A DNA stretch of 64,000 nt from Pseudomonas frederiksbergensis (GCF_003732665.1 NZ_MOBP01000023.1:297469-361468); one strand, 5' to 3'. Counted from the first letter of the stretch, positions 46,563 to 55,491 are shown. Notes: a model not told the origin generated them from the sequence alone. A program made the numbers and translations.

Positions 46563-47471
46563 GTGCGCCAGCGTTATTTAGCCTTGCTCAGTGTGTTTGC
46601 CAGCCTTCCCGCGATGGCGCTCACTTTCCAGACCCGTCTGGAGAGCATTGAGTGGACGGTCGAAGGTGACAAGTTCGAATGCCGCCTGGCCCAGCCGATC
46701 ACCGATTTCGGTTCCGGTGAGTTCGTGCGGCGTGCCGGCGAGCAGGCGATTTTTCGTCTCAAGGCCTACAACTCGGTGATCGGCGGCGGTTCAGCGACCT
46801 TGCTCGCGGCCGCGGCGCCATGGCAGCCAGGGCGTGGCGACATCAACCTGGGCTCGGTGAACATCGGCAGCGGCAACGTGCTGTTCAACAGTTCGCAAGT
46901 GCAGGCCGGGCGTTTGATCAATGGCTTGATGGACGGCCGTAGCCCGGTCATCCGGCGTGCTTCGGGCGACGGTCGGGTGTCGGAAGTGCGGCTGCTGCCG
47001 GTCAAGTTCAACAAGGCGTTCAATGACTATCAGGGGTGCGTGGCCAAGCTGTTGCCGCAGAATTTCGAACAGGTGAAGCAATCGGAAATCGGTTTCCCCG
47101 GCGAAGGGGTCGATCTGGATCCGCAAGCCAAGGCCAAGTTGCAGGTCATGCTGGAGTTCATCAAAGCGGACCCGACGGTCAATCACATCGAACTTGACGG
47201 TCACTCCGACAACAGCGGCAATCGCCTGACCAACCGCGAGCTGTCACGCCGCCGGGCACTGGCGGTGATGGATTTCTTCAAGGCCAATGGCATCCAGGAA
47301 TCGCAGATCACCATGCGTTTCCACGGCGAACGCTACCCGCTGGCGCCGAACACCAATGCCGCCAACCGGGCGAAGAATCGCCGGGTCGCGGTACGCCTGG
47401 AACGCGTGGCGCCGACCGACAAACCGGCCCCGCAATCCGCCTCTGCCGCCAGTGCGGCGACCACATCCTGA
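46563..47471 (+). CDS. motY: Stator-associated T-ring protein MotY
   Basis: 302 residues from the GTG at 46563, which has GGAG six nt upstream; the GTG at 46551 lacks a site. Signal peptide (LALLSVFASLPAMALT), an N-terminal MotY domain (LESIEWTVEGDKFECRLAQPI), and a C-terminal OmpA-like peptidoglycan-binding domain (HIELDGHSDNSGNRLTNREL, about 215-285). In pseudomonads and vibrios MotY helps anchor the MotAB or MotCD stators around the flagellar motor. The Pro/Ala/Ser-rich end is probably disordered. It is divergent from pyrC. Confidence 0.93.
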   Translation: MRQRYLALLSVFASLPAMALTFQTRLESIEWTVEGDKFECRLAQPITDFGSGEFVRRAGEQAIFRLKAYNSVIGGGSATLLAAAAPWQPGRGDINLGSVNIGSGNVLFNSSQVQAGRLINGLMDGRSPVIRRASGDGRVSEVRLLPVKFNKAFNDYQGCVAKLLPQNFEQVKQSEIGFPGEGVDLDPQAKAKLQVMLEFIKADPTVNHIELDGHSDNSGNRLTNRELSRRRALAVMDFFKANGIQESQITMRFHGERYPLAPNTNAANRAKNRRVAVRLERVAPTDKPAPQSASAASAATTS

Positions 47472-47504
47472 CTCTGTGGTCATCGTCGCGCCATCGTAAG
47501 AATC

Positions 47505-47541
47505 TGTCGCTTCGTCGTCATAAGCTGTCGCGGTACTGTAA
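47505..47541 (+). promoter_or_regulatory. Double ArgR-type box upstream of argG
   Basis: TGTCGC at 47505-47510 with N8 then CA, a 5-nt gap, and an exact TGTCGC-N8-AA at 47526-47541. Only one position differs from the tandem pattern TGTCGC-N8-AA-N5 known for P. aeruginosa ArgR. It lies 58 nt before the argG ATG. Confidence 0.7.
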
Positions 47542-47599
47542 ATAATTTCCTATGAGCGGTAGACTTCCCGGCTTTCCGTAAACCCCGTGGAGTGATGGC

Positions 47600-48817
<1,218 letters not shown>

Positions 48818-48842
48818 GACCTGTGCAGTCGTGATTGAGGAC

Positions 48843-48874
48843 GTGGCCCTGTCGTTGACAGGGCCACATCTTTA
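48843..48874 (+). terminator. Terminator after argG
   Basis: GTGGCCCTGTC / GACAGGGCCAC, an 11-bp stem with a 3-nt loop, followed by ATCTTTAA; the T-run is short. Confidence 0.7.
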
Positions 48875-48917
48875 AACGCTTTGATCTCGTATCTCTTCAA
48901 ACCGATTACCTTCCTGA

Positions 48918-49565
48918 TCAGTCCTCCAGCGTCTGATCCAGCACCGTCACGTCCTGTGAATCCAAGTTGAAGACAATCCAGAAAACGTCGCAAGCGTCTT
49001 TCTTTTTGTGTCTTGAAGACCTCAATACGCTGTCCTTCAGTAACTTCACCGATTCGTTGCACGCCAGAAATACGACCACCTTGCCTGGTTTGCGGAGCTT
49101 TTCCATCAGCATGTCGAATTCGGCCTGTGTATTCATTCCGCGTGTATCGATAATGCTCAACCCATTCAATGAACCCGGCAGATAGATGCTGTGTTGCGCC
49201 CGTATGCCTGTCTGTAGATCGATTTGAGCCGGTGGCGCCTGCGCACTCCAGGGCCAGCGACGAAACCTGCGCACGCGAGCGGAAAAGTCTGCACGGGGGT
49301 GGTCTTTGGCATGCTCAATGACTTTGACGAAGTATTTGTCGCTGTCGAAGTCAGAGGGGGCGTAAAGCGATCGGTAATTGAAGTTAAGCGTGACAAAAAA
49401 AAGAAAGAGCAGGTAAAACGGAAAGCTGATTAAAAACCAGACATAGATTTCCCGCTCGTCGTTATCCAGAAAAGGCAGGGAGACGGCGGCAGAGGTTTCA
49501 GAAACGGCCGCAAATATAGCCACGATGGTCATCGGGTTGGAGATGTTCTTTTTGATTTTCTTCAT
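48918..49565 (-). CDS. Hypothetical protein with two N-terminal membrane helices
   Basis: 215 residues that I do not recognise. Two hydrophobic stretches (about 12-30 and 40-62) probably form a membrane hairpin; the remaining 150 residues are soluble and mixed alpha/beta (HSIYLPGSLNGLSIIDTRGM; KVVVFLACNESVKLLKD). The start is lysine-rich (MKKIKKNISN). The base composition is lower in GC than the neighbours, particularly upstream, and the gene interrupts an otherwise conserved housekeeping order, so transfer is possible. The VVVFLAC and IIDTRGM pieces look like the strands of a Rossmann-like fold, but no catalytic motif is clear. Confidence 0.7.
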   Translation of the reverse strand: MKKIKKNISNPMTIVAIFAAVSETSAAVSLPFLDNDEREIYVWFLISFPFYLLFLFFVTLNFNYRSLYAPSDFDSDKYFVKVIEHAKDHPRADFSARVRRFRRWPWSAQAPPAQIDLQTGIRAQHSIYLPGSLNGLSIIDTRGMNTQAEFDMLMEKLRKPGKVVVFLACNESVKLLKDSVLRSSRHKKKDACDVFWIVFNLDSQDVTVLDQTLED

Positions 49566-50124
49566 GCTGTTTGCTCATAAGCTAATGTGTTTTTCTCATG
49601 TTGATAGAAGGTTTTTAGAGTGGCTTTGCTAAGTTTTTTTCTGCTTTTTTGTTTTGATCTATTTTTGTCGAGTGGATTATTTTAAACAAGGTAACTGTAG
49701 TGCTCAGAATGTTTGTATGTTGGATGTTCTTGTTTCAAAAGTTTAATTGAATTGGGGTTTTGTTTATTTAGGTGTTAGCGGATATTTAGTGGGTGTATCT
49801 TGGTATGGATTTTGATATTGAAAATCCCGGTAACTCTTCACCTCCCGAGCCCGTGGTCTATTGGTGCTGGATGAGTTGAAAGGCTGAAGGTCAGGCGCGA
49901 TATCGGTTGTAAGCCGATACAAATAAGTTATCGGAAATCCGAACGCTCTGATCAATTCACGTTTTTCCGCGCCTCACGTTCAAGTTTTTTTGTAGGATTC
50001 ATCCGTGTTGCTTGTAGGGAATGTCTCTCGCTGCGAGTGCCCGGGGGGTACGGCATGCCACGGGTGAAACGACTAGGCTATTGTGCGGGCTCTAAAAATT
50101 CGAACAGCGAAATTGGACTTGCCC
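49566..50124. other. AT-rich intergenic stretch of 559 nt
   Basis: Notably T-rich on the plus strand (49600-49760), with no REP units, no convincing coding frame and no tRNA-like fold. A 63-codon frame on the minus strand (49764-49955) has no ribosome site or family resemblance and is not called. The end (about 50000-50124) should contain the promoter of the LuxR-type regulator. Confidence 0.6.
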
Positions 50125-50751
50125 ATGAATAAAGTGCTGATCGTGGATGATCACCCCGTCATTCGTCTTGCGGTGCGTTTGCTAATGGAACGTCATGGCT
50201 ACGAAGTCATCGCAGAAACAGACAATGGCGTGGATGCATTACAACTTGCCCGTGAATTGCTGCCGGATATTGTCATTCTGGATATTGGAATACCGAAACT
50301 CGATGGACTGGAAGTCATCGCGCGCCTGACATCGGTAGCGTTGCCTTTGAAAGTGTTAGTGCTGACTTCCCAGGCGCCAGGACATTTTTCAATGCGCTGC
50401 ATGCAATCGGGAGCTGCCGGTTATGTATGCAAGCAACAGGACCTCACTGAATTACTCAGTGCAATCAAGGCTGTATTGTCGGGCTACAGCTACTTTCCCA
50501 ATCAGGCCTTGCACACGGTTCGTGCCAGTCTGGGCAATGCCAGTGAATCCGATATGGTGGATCGTTTGTCAGGGCGGGAAATGATGGTGTTGCAACAATT
50601 GGCCCGGGGGAAGACTAACAAGGAGATTGCCGATGGAATGTTCCTCAGTAACAAGACGGTCAGTACTTACAAGACCCGGTTGTTATTGAAGCTCAATGCA
50701 CGCTCACTGGTGGATTTGATCGAACTGGCCCAGCGCAATGGGCTGGTATGA
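50125..50751 (+). CDS. Orphan LuxR-type (NarL/FixJ) response regulator
   Basis: 208 residues. Receiver (1-120, phospho-acceptor D53 in VILDIGIPKLDG, acidic D8/D9) and a C-terminal LuxR helix-turn-helix (LSGREMMVLQQLARGKTNKEIADGMFLSNKTVSTYKTRLLLKL). No kinase gene is nearby. The receiver lacks nothing essential. EvgA/RocA-type regulators have this layout. ATG at 50125 is the family-like start (MNKVLIVDDHP); the extra 14 codons from 50083 have no family match. It follows the AT-rich stretch and codon use is less GC-rich than in flanking genes. Confidence 0.88.
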   Translation: MNKVLIVDDHPVIRLAVRLLMERHGYEVIAETDNGVDALQLARELLPDIVILDIGIPKLDGLEVIARLTSVALPLKVLVLTSQAPGHFSMRCMQSGAAGYVCKQQDLTELLSAIKAVLSGYSYFPNQALHTVRASLGNASESDMVDRLSGREMMVLQQLARGKTNKEIADGMFLSNKTVSTYKTRLLLKLNARSLVDLIELAQRNGLV

Positions 50752-50761
50752 AGGCAGACAG

Positions 50762-50790
50762 TAGAAAGCCTCCGTTTCGGGAGGCTTTCA
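50762..50790. terminator. Stem-loop between convergent genes
   Basis: GAAAGCCTCC / GGAGGCTTTC with a GTTTCG-type loop, directly after the LuxR-type gene; no long T-run but well placed for both strands. Confidence 0.65.
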
Positions 50791-50794
50791 GGTG

Positions 50795-50974
50795 TCATAG
50801 ATCAAAATCGTAATCGGCCAATTGCTTTTGCAGTCGGCGCTCCTCCAGCAGATTGTCGATGGTGCGGCGCTTGCTCAGGTTGGTTTTTGCTACCTCAGCC
50901 ACCGGTTCAGCGTCATCGGCCTCAACGGGGGTGAAGTCGTCTTCTACATCCAATTGCTCTTTGCCAGTGCTCAT
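50795..50974 (-). CDS. Small conserved protein, PA3496 family
   Basis: 59 residues, too short for most ORF screens. ATG at 50972-50974 with GGAG nine nt upstream; TGA at 50795. The N-terminal half is acidic (EQLDVEDDFTPVEADDAEP) and the C-terminal half basic and helical (SKRRTIDNLLEERRLQKQL), ending DYDFDL. It matches my memory of the PA3496 family next to nth in P. aeruginosa, described as a putative envelope integrity protein. No membrane segment is present. Function unproven. Confidence 0.85.
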   Translation of the reverse strand: MSTGKEQLDVEDDFTPVEADDAEPVAEVAKTNLSKRRTIDNLLEERRLQKQLADYDFDL

Positions 50975-51080
50975 TTTGTTACTCCAGGCTAAGACGGCCT
51001 TTGGCGCCCCTTATATCGACATTCTCCCGGCGGGTAAAAAAGATTTTTTCAATCGATAAATCAATAAATGTAATAGCGCC

Positions 51081-51719
51081 TCAATCGTCCGAGGTCTTTT
51101 GCTTGTATTCGCACAGATCCTCGATACGGCAACTACCGCAGCGCGGCTTGCGGGCCAGGCAAATGTAGCGCCCGTGGAGGATCAGCCAGTGGTGGGAATC
51201 GAGCAGAAACTCCTTGGGCACGAATTTCATCAGTTTGTGCTCCACCTCGACCACGTTTTTGCCAGGCGCAATGCCGGTGCGGTTGCTGACCCGGAAAATA
51301 TGGGTGTCCACCGCCATGGTCAGTTGCCGGAAAGCCGTATTGAGCACCACGTTGGCGGTCTTGCGGCCAACGCCGGGCAAGGCCTCCAGCTCTTCACGGG
51401 TCTGGGGCACTTCGCCGCCGTGTCGTTCAACCAGCAGGCGACAGGTCTCGATTACGTTCTTGGCCTTGCTGTTGAACAGGCCGATGGTCTTGATGTACTC
51501 CGTCAGCCCTTCGACCCCCAAGGCATAAATCGCCGCCGGGGTATTGGCCACCGGATAGAGCTTTGCCGTGGCTTTGTTGACGCCGACATCGGTGGACTGT
51601 GCCGACAGAATCACCGCGATCAACAGCTCAAACGCTGAGGAGTAGGCCAGTTCGGTTTTCGGTTCCGGGTTGTCTTCGTGCAGCCTGCGGAAGATTTCGT
51701 AACGTTTTGCGGCATTCAT
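51081..51719 (-). CDS. nth: Endonuclease III
   Basis: 212 residues. Helix-hairpin-helix LPGVGRKTANVV with catalytic K120, D138 in MAVDTHIFRV, and the [4Fe-4S] cysteines C187, C194, C197 and C203, spaced exactly as in E. coli Nth. DNA glycosylase/AP-lyase for oxidised pyrimidines. It is the last gene of the rnf run (25 nt after rnfE), a linkage kept in E. coli and P. aeruginosa. Confidence 0.97.
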   Translation of the reverse strand: MNAAKRYEIFRRLHEDNPEPKTELAYSSAFELLIAVILSAQSTDVGVNKATAKLYPVANTPAAIYALGVEGLTEYIKTIGLFNSKAKNVIETCRLLVERHGGEVPQTREELEALPGVGRKTANVVLNTAFRQLTMAVDTHIFRVSNRTGIAPGKNVVEVEHKLMKFVPKEFLLDSHHWLILHGRYICLARKPRCGSCRIEDLCEYKQKTSDD

Positions 51720-51744
51720 GGGTGATGCGTTTCCTCGAAAGCGA

Positions 51745-52323
51745 TCAGTTTGTGGGCGTCGGGCGAGACCAGGCTTGTTTGGCGGCGATCAACAGCCCCA
51801 GCAGAATGAAACCGCCAGGGGCAAGGGTGGCCAGGCGCAAGCCACCGTCGGCGGTCAGTATCAGGCCTGGCCAATCCACGCCACCGATCAGCCAGGACAG
51901 ATGGGCGCCAAGGGTGCCGTTGCCAATGAGCTCGCGCAACAGACCGAGGCTCACCATTAGCACGCCGAACAGACCACACAGGCGCAAGCGATCGCGCCAT
52001 GGGCTGTGGTAAAAGCCATTGCTATCCAGCACGACGCATTGCAAGGCAATCAACCCGGCGTACAGCCCCAAGTGCTGTTGCCATTGCAGCGACCAGGATT
52101 GCCCGGCGAGTTCAGCGCAACTGGTCAGCGTGGCCGCCAGCAGCACGCTGGCAGGCAGGCGTGCCCACGGGGCAAGTCGGGTGCGCAAGGGGCTCATGAC
52201 AGCGTCATGGATCGCGATCACCAGCGCAAACATCAGGAACAGGCCCAAAGCGCTCATCAGCGAGCCGGTGGCGCCGATCAATGGTGTCAGCATCAGTGAA
52301 TTCTGCAGCGTCACCTTATTCAT
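51745..52323 (-). CDS. rnfE: Rnf complex subunit E, short and lacking one cluster cysteine
   Basis: 192 residues against about 230 in E. coli, with helices throughout. Family identity is shown by NSLMLTPLIGATGSLMSALGL, RELIGNGTL and LAPGGFILLGLLIAA. The position that holds the first cluster cysteine in E. coli RnfE (LGLCP) is T13 in LTP; the second (TNCIVVG in E. coli) is kept as C96 in LQCVVLD. The N-terminal stretch before the first helix is missing. ATG at 52323 overlaps rnfG by 8 nt. Alignment to E. coli is from memory. Confidence 0.87.
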   Translation of the reverse strand: MNKVTLQNSLMLTPLIGATGSLMSALGLFLMFALVIAIHDAVMSPLRTRLAPWARLPASVLLAATLTSCAELAGQSWSLQWQQHLGLYAGLIALQCVVLDSNGFYHSPWRDRLRLCGLFGVLMVSLGLLRELIGNGTLGAHLSWLIGGVDWPGLILTADGGLRLATLAPGGFILLGLLIAAKQAWSRPTPTN

Positions 52324-52927
52324 GGGCACTGCTCCCCACCCACTGTTGCCGATGTTCATCAAAGTAGCGCAACGCATCATGGATGGTGTTGATCACCGCC
52401 CTTGAGGTCGTGGTCGCCCCGGCGATCTGATCGAATTGACCCTGATCCTTTTTCAGCGCCCAACCATTGTCTGCGGGATCCGTGCTCGACTTGCCGGTAA
52501 AACTATTCAGCCAGGTGTTCGGCCACTCGGCGAGTCGACCTCCCAGCCCCGGCGTTTCGGCTTGTTTCAGGGTTTTGACCCCGAGCAGTTTGCCGTTGGC
52601 GTCGATGGCGATCAGCAACTCGATGGCGCCGGTGTAACCCAGGGTCTGGCTGCGCAGCAACACGGCGCTGGGTTGACCGGCCCGGGTCGCCAGGTAGCCC
52701 CCCAGCAGTGTGCTGCTGGTCAGCGGGACATTTTCCAGGGGCAATGGCTGTTCCAGCGGTTGGTTGTCGTAGCTGTCGGGCGCCAGCATATCCAGCAGCG
52801 TGCGACTGTCGATCAAACGTTGTTGCGCGGCGATGCGCCCGGCGCTGGTGTGTTGCACGAGGCAGGTCGCGCCGATTCCCAGGCCGGCCAGTAACACCAG
52901 GATCACAACGCTGATCGTTCGGTTCAT
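52316..52927 (-). CDS. rnfG: Rnf complex subunit G (covalent flavin subunit)
   Basis: 203 residues, normal length. One N-terminal helix (TISVVILVLLAGLGIGATCL), a periplasmic body and the flavin attachment motif AGATTTSRAV, in which T172 corresponds to the FMN-carrying threonine of SGAT-x-T/S; serine is alanine. The QAETPGLGGR segment is the RnfG/NqrC signature. ATG at 52927 overlaps rnfD. The frame to 53320 is an out-of-gene extension and is rejected. Confidence 0.9.
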   Translation of the reverse strand: MNRTISVVILVLLAGLGIGATCLVQHTSAGRIAAQQRLIDSRTLLDMLAPDSYDNQPLEQPLPLENVPLTSSTLLGGYLATRAGQPSAVLLRSQTLGYTGAIELLIAIDANGKLLGVKTLKQAETPGLGGRLAEWPNTWLNSFTGKSSTDPADNGWALKKDQGQFDQIAGATTTSRAVINTIHDALRYFDEHRQQWVGSSAHE

Positions 52928-53916
52928 GGTGCGGTTTGCTCCTGTCGCGCAACGATCAAGCGATCCAGCGCCGGCACGCACAGGTTCATCAGCAACACGG
53001 CGAAGGCCACGCCATCCGGGTAGCCGCCCCAGGTTCGAATCAGATAAGTCAGCAGCCCCACCCCCACACCAAACAACAATCGGGCACCGGGGCTTTTGGC
53101 GCCGGACACCGGCTCCGTGACGATGAAGAACGCACCCAACATGCTCGCGCCGGTGAGCAGATGAAACAACGGCGAACCGTGGGAGTCGGAGCCCGAGCCG
53201 TTCCAACACAGCAGGCTGATCACGAACAGGCTGGCGAGCATGCCCACCGGCGCATGCCAACTGAACACCCGTTGCTGGAGCAGAAACGCGCCACCGGCCA
53301 GAAACGCCAGATTCACCCATTCCACGCCGCGACCGCCGAAATGGCCGAACGCCGGGTTGCCGGCGAACAGCTCATCCATGGTCAGGCTTTTATTAATCCG
53401 CAGACTGTCCAGCGCCGTGGCCTGGACCCAGGCATCCGGCGTCTGGCTGAAACTGAAACCGAAGATCTGCTGAAGGCCGCCGAGCAGGTCCATGCCGTGG
53501 AACGACGGCCAGTGGGTCATCGGCTGAGGAAAGGTCACCAGCACCAGGGCGAAACCGAGCATGGCCGGGTTGAACGGGTTTTTGCCGACGCCGCCATACA
53601 GATGCTTGCCGAACAGCAACGCAGCCGCGGCCGCACTGACCGTCAGCCACCATGGGCAATAAGGCGGCAAGGCCAGCGCCAGCAAGGTCGCCGTGACCAG
53701 GGCACTGCCATCGCTCAAAGTCGGCTTGATCGCGTGCTGGCGCAGTTTCAGTACACCGGCCTCCACGGCCAGCGCCGTCAGTGCCGTCAGAATCAGGTTG
53801 ATCAACACGCCCCAGCCGTACAGCCAAAACATCGCCAGCAGCCCCGGCAATGTGGCCAGCAACACCCGTTTCATGGCTTGCTGCAGGCGTTCGTCCACCG
53901 ATTCAAGGGGCGACAT
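52924..53916 (-). CDS. rnfD: Rnf complex subunit D with altered flavin motif
   Basis: 330 residues, about nine helices; DGSALVTATLLALALPP, GGVGKNPFNPAMLGFA and WGGYPDGVAFAVLLMN are RnfD/NqrB signatures. The threonine that usually carries FMN lies in S/T-G-A-T; here the segment reads AWVQATALD with T167 kept but Ser-Gly replaced by Val-Gln. The ATG overlaps the end of rnfB by 14 nt, exactly where rnfC would be expected between them. Confidence 0.9.
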   Translation of the reverse strand: MSPLESVDERLQQAMKRVLLATLPGLLAMFWLYGWGVLINLILTALTALAVEAGVLKLRQHAIKPTLSDGSALVTATLLALALPPYCPWWLTVSAAAAALLFGKHLYGGVGKNPFNPAMLGFALVLVTFPQPMTHWPSFHGMDLLGGLQQIFGFSFSQTPDAWVQATALDSLRINKSLTMDELFAGNPAFGHFGGRGVEWVNLAFLAGGAFLLQQRVFSWHAPVGMLASLFVISLLCWNGSGSDSHGSPLFHLLTGASMLGAFFIVTEPVSGAKSPGARLLFGVGVGLLTYLIRTWGGYPDGVAFAVLLMNLCVPALDRLIVARQEQTAP

Positions 53917-54925
53917 AAGCGTCCACCGAGCGTTCGGCTTCCAGCAGTCGGGCGCGGGCCTTGTCCATCAACTCCATCGGTGTATCGGCCCTTCGCTCCA
54001 GTTTGCTGACGTCGGCGCGGGCGTAGGCCAATTCGGTTTTGAGCTGTCGAAGCTGGCTGTCGACCGGGCGTTTTTCGACCCGCACCAGGTCAGGCGCAGG
54101 CTTATCGCTGGCGGCTTCGGCCTCGTGCAAGGCTTGCTCGGCGGCTTCGAACTGTTGTTGCAGCACGATCAGTTGCGATTGCTGTTCGAAGGTCGGCGGA
54201 TGGCCGAAAGCCTTGAGGGATTTGTTCAGTTGCGCCCGACTCATGGCCAGATCGATCTTGGCTTTTTTCAACGCCGCATCGGCCGTCGCCGCTTTCTGCG
54301 CGCGGACGCGCTCTAGGGCGGCCTGCACCGGATTGGCCGCCACTTCGCTGGGTTGCGCGGCACGTTGGGCTCGGGCCTGACGCTCGGCGATTTTCTGTTG
54401 TTCTTCCCGTTGCAGGCGGGCGTTGCGCTGTTCGAAGCGCCGCCGTGCACGATTGCGTTTGGTGGCCCGGGCCCGCTGTTCTTCGAGGCTGAACGCCAGG
54501 CCGCCGACAATCGGCAGCACCGTGGCCAGCGGCAATGGGCGCATTTCGATGCAGTCCACCGGGCACGGCGCCACGCACAAGTCGCAACCGGTGCATTCGT
54601 CGACGATCACGGTGTGCATCAACTTTGCCGCACCGACGATCGCGTCCACCGGGCAGGCCTGGATGCACTTGGTGCAGCCGATGCATTCGGCCTCACGGAT
54701 GTAAGCAATCTGCGCCGGAGCCGAACCGCGGCTGAGGTCCAGTTCCAACACCGGCACTTTCAGCAGCTCGGCGAGGGCATCGATGGTTTCAGTGCCGCCC
54801 GGCGGGCATTTGTTGATGGGCTCGCCAGCGGCAATGCCTTCGGCGTAGGGCTTGCATCCGGGGTGGCCACACTTGCCGCACTGGGTCTGGGGCAAGAGGG
54901 CGTCGATGCGTTGAATCAGACTCAT
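53903..54925 (-). CDS. rnfB: RnfB-like iron-sulfur protein without membrane anchor, with RnfC-type coiled-coil tail
   Basis: 340 residues; E. coli RnfB is about 190. N-terminal cysteine cluster C16-x2-C19-x4-C24-x15-C40, then two [4Fe-4S] ferredoxin motifs (C81-x2-C84-x2-C87-x3-C91 and C111-x2-C114-x2-C117-x3-C121). It starts straight at the cluster (LPQTQCGKCGHPGC) and lacks the N-terminal helix of about 25 residues found in canonical RnfB. From about 148 a long Arg/Gln/Ala-rich coiled coil (RRRFEQRNARLQREE ... ALERVRAQKAA) follows, similar to the C-terminal tail of E. coli RnfC. ATG overlaps the rnfA stop by 4 nt. Confidence 0.88.
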   Translation of the reverse strand: MSLIQRIDALLPQTQCGKCGHPGCKPYAEGIAAGEPINKCPPGGTETIDALAELLKVPVLELDLSRGSAPAQIAYIREAECIGCTKCIQACPVDAIVGAAKLMHTVIVDECTGCDLCVAPCPVDCIEMRPLPLATVLPIVGGLAFSLEEQRARATKRNRARRRFEQRNARLQREEQQKIAERQARAQRAAQPSEVAANPVQAALERVRAQKAATADAALKKAKIDLAMSRAQLNKSLKAFGHPPTFEQQSQLIVLQQQFEAAEQALHEAEAASDKPAPDLVRVEKRPVDSQLRQLKTELAYARADVSKLERRADTPMELMDKARARLLEAERSVDAYVAP

Positions 54926-55491
54926 GTTTTGATCAGTCCACTGAATCCGAGAAAGGCCACTGCGATCAGTCCGGCGCCGATCAACTGGATCGGCAAGCCA
55001 CGAAAGGGCAGGGGAACATCGTTGTCACGTGTGCGCTGCTGCAAGTCGCAGAACAGGACCAGCACCAGCCAGAAGCCCAGCCCGGCACCGAGGCTCAGGG
55101 CTGTCGCGTGGAAAAATCCCTTGTCGTCCTGGGCGTTGAGCAAGGTCAGGCCAAGTACACCGGCATTGCCCAGCAGCAAAGGCCAGAGGCCGTCGAACGA
55201 AAGCGTGGGCAATGCTCGTGACAGTCCGGCCAGCAGCGGGGCGATCAGCAACACGCTTAGCGGCAGGAACACGAACAGGCGCAGGGCTGTCAGGTCCAGC
55301 GGCACCAACAGCCAGTGGTAGAGCGCGTAACCGAGCAGGCCGACGACCAGCAGCAGACTCGCCGTGGCCATGCCCAATGCGTGCACCTGTTGGCGTTCGC
55401 TGGCCAGAACCGGATCGACGCCCAGCGGCCACTGCAACACGAGGTTGTTGATCAGGGCGGCGCTGATAAGGGTAAGAAGCAGGTCGGTCAT
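54922..55491 (-). CDS. rnfA: Rnf complex subunit A lacking both cluster cysteines
   Basis: 189 residues with six helices. The family pattern TDLLLTLISAALINNLVLQ matches RnfA. In E. coli RnfA, C26 (FLGLCPF) and the cysteine of TTNCAVLG bind the intramembrane [2Fe-2S] cluster; here the same positions are D26 (PLGVDPV) and A110 (LGNAGVLG). So the cluster as known cannot form from this subunit. It is the first gene of the A-B-D-G-E-nth run. The alignment to E. coli is from memory. Confidence 0.87.
   Translation of the reverse strand: MTDLLLTLISAALINNLVLQWPLGVDPVLASERQQVHALGMATASLLLVVGLLGYALYHWLLVPLDLTALRLFVFLPLSVLLIAPLLAGLSRALPTLSFDGLWPLLLGNAGVLGLTLLNAQDDKGFFHATALSLGAGLGFWLVLVLFCDLQQRTRDNDVPLPFRGLPIQLIGAGLIAVAFLGFSGLIKT

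Noticed and set aside
49800..49900. A possible tRNA-like patch with short inverted repeats
   Set aside because: I could not fold an acceptor stem with T-arm and CCA; no anticodon arm in place.
49764..49955. A 63-codon minus-strand frame in the AT-rich gap
   Set aside because: No ribosome site, no family resemblance and ordinary chance length for this region.
52316..53320. Longer rnfG reading frame of 334 codons
   Set aside because: The first 130 codons overlap rnfD out of frame; the signal-anchor start at 52927 gives the family length.
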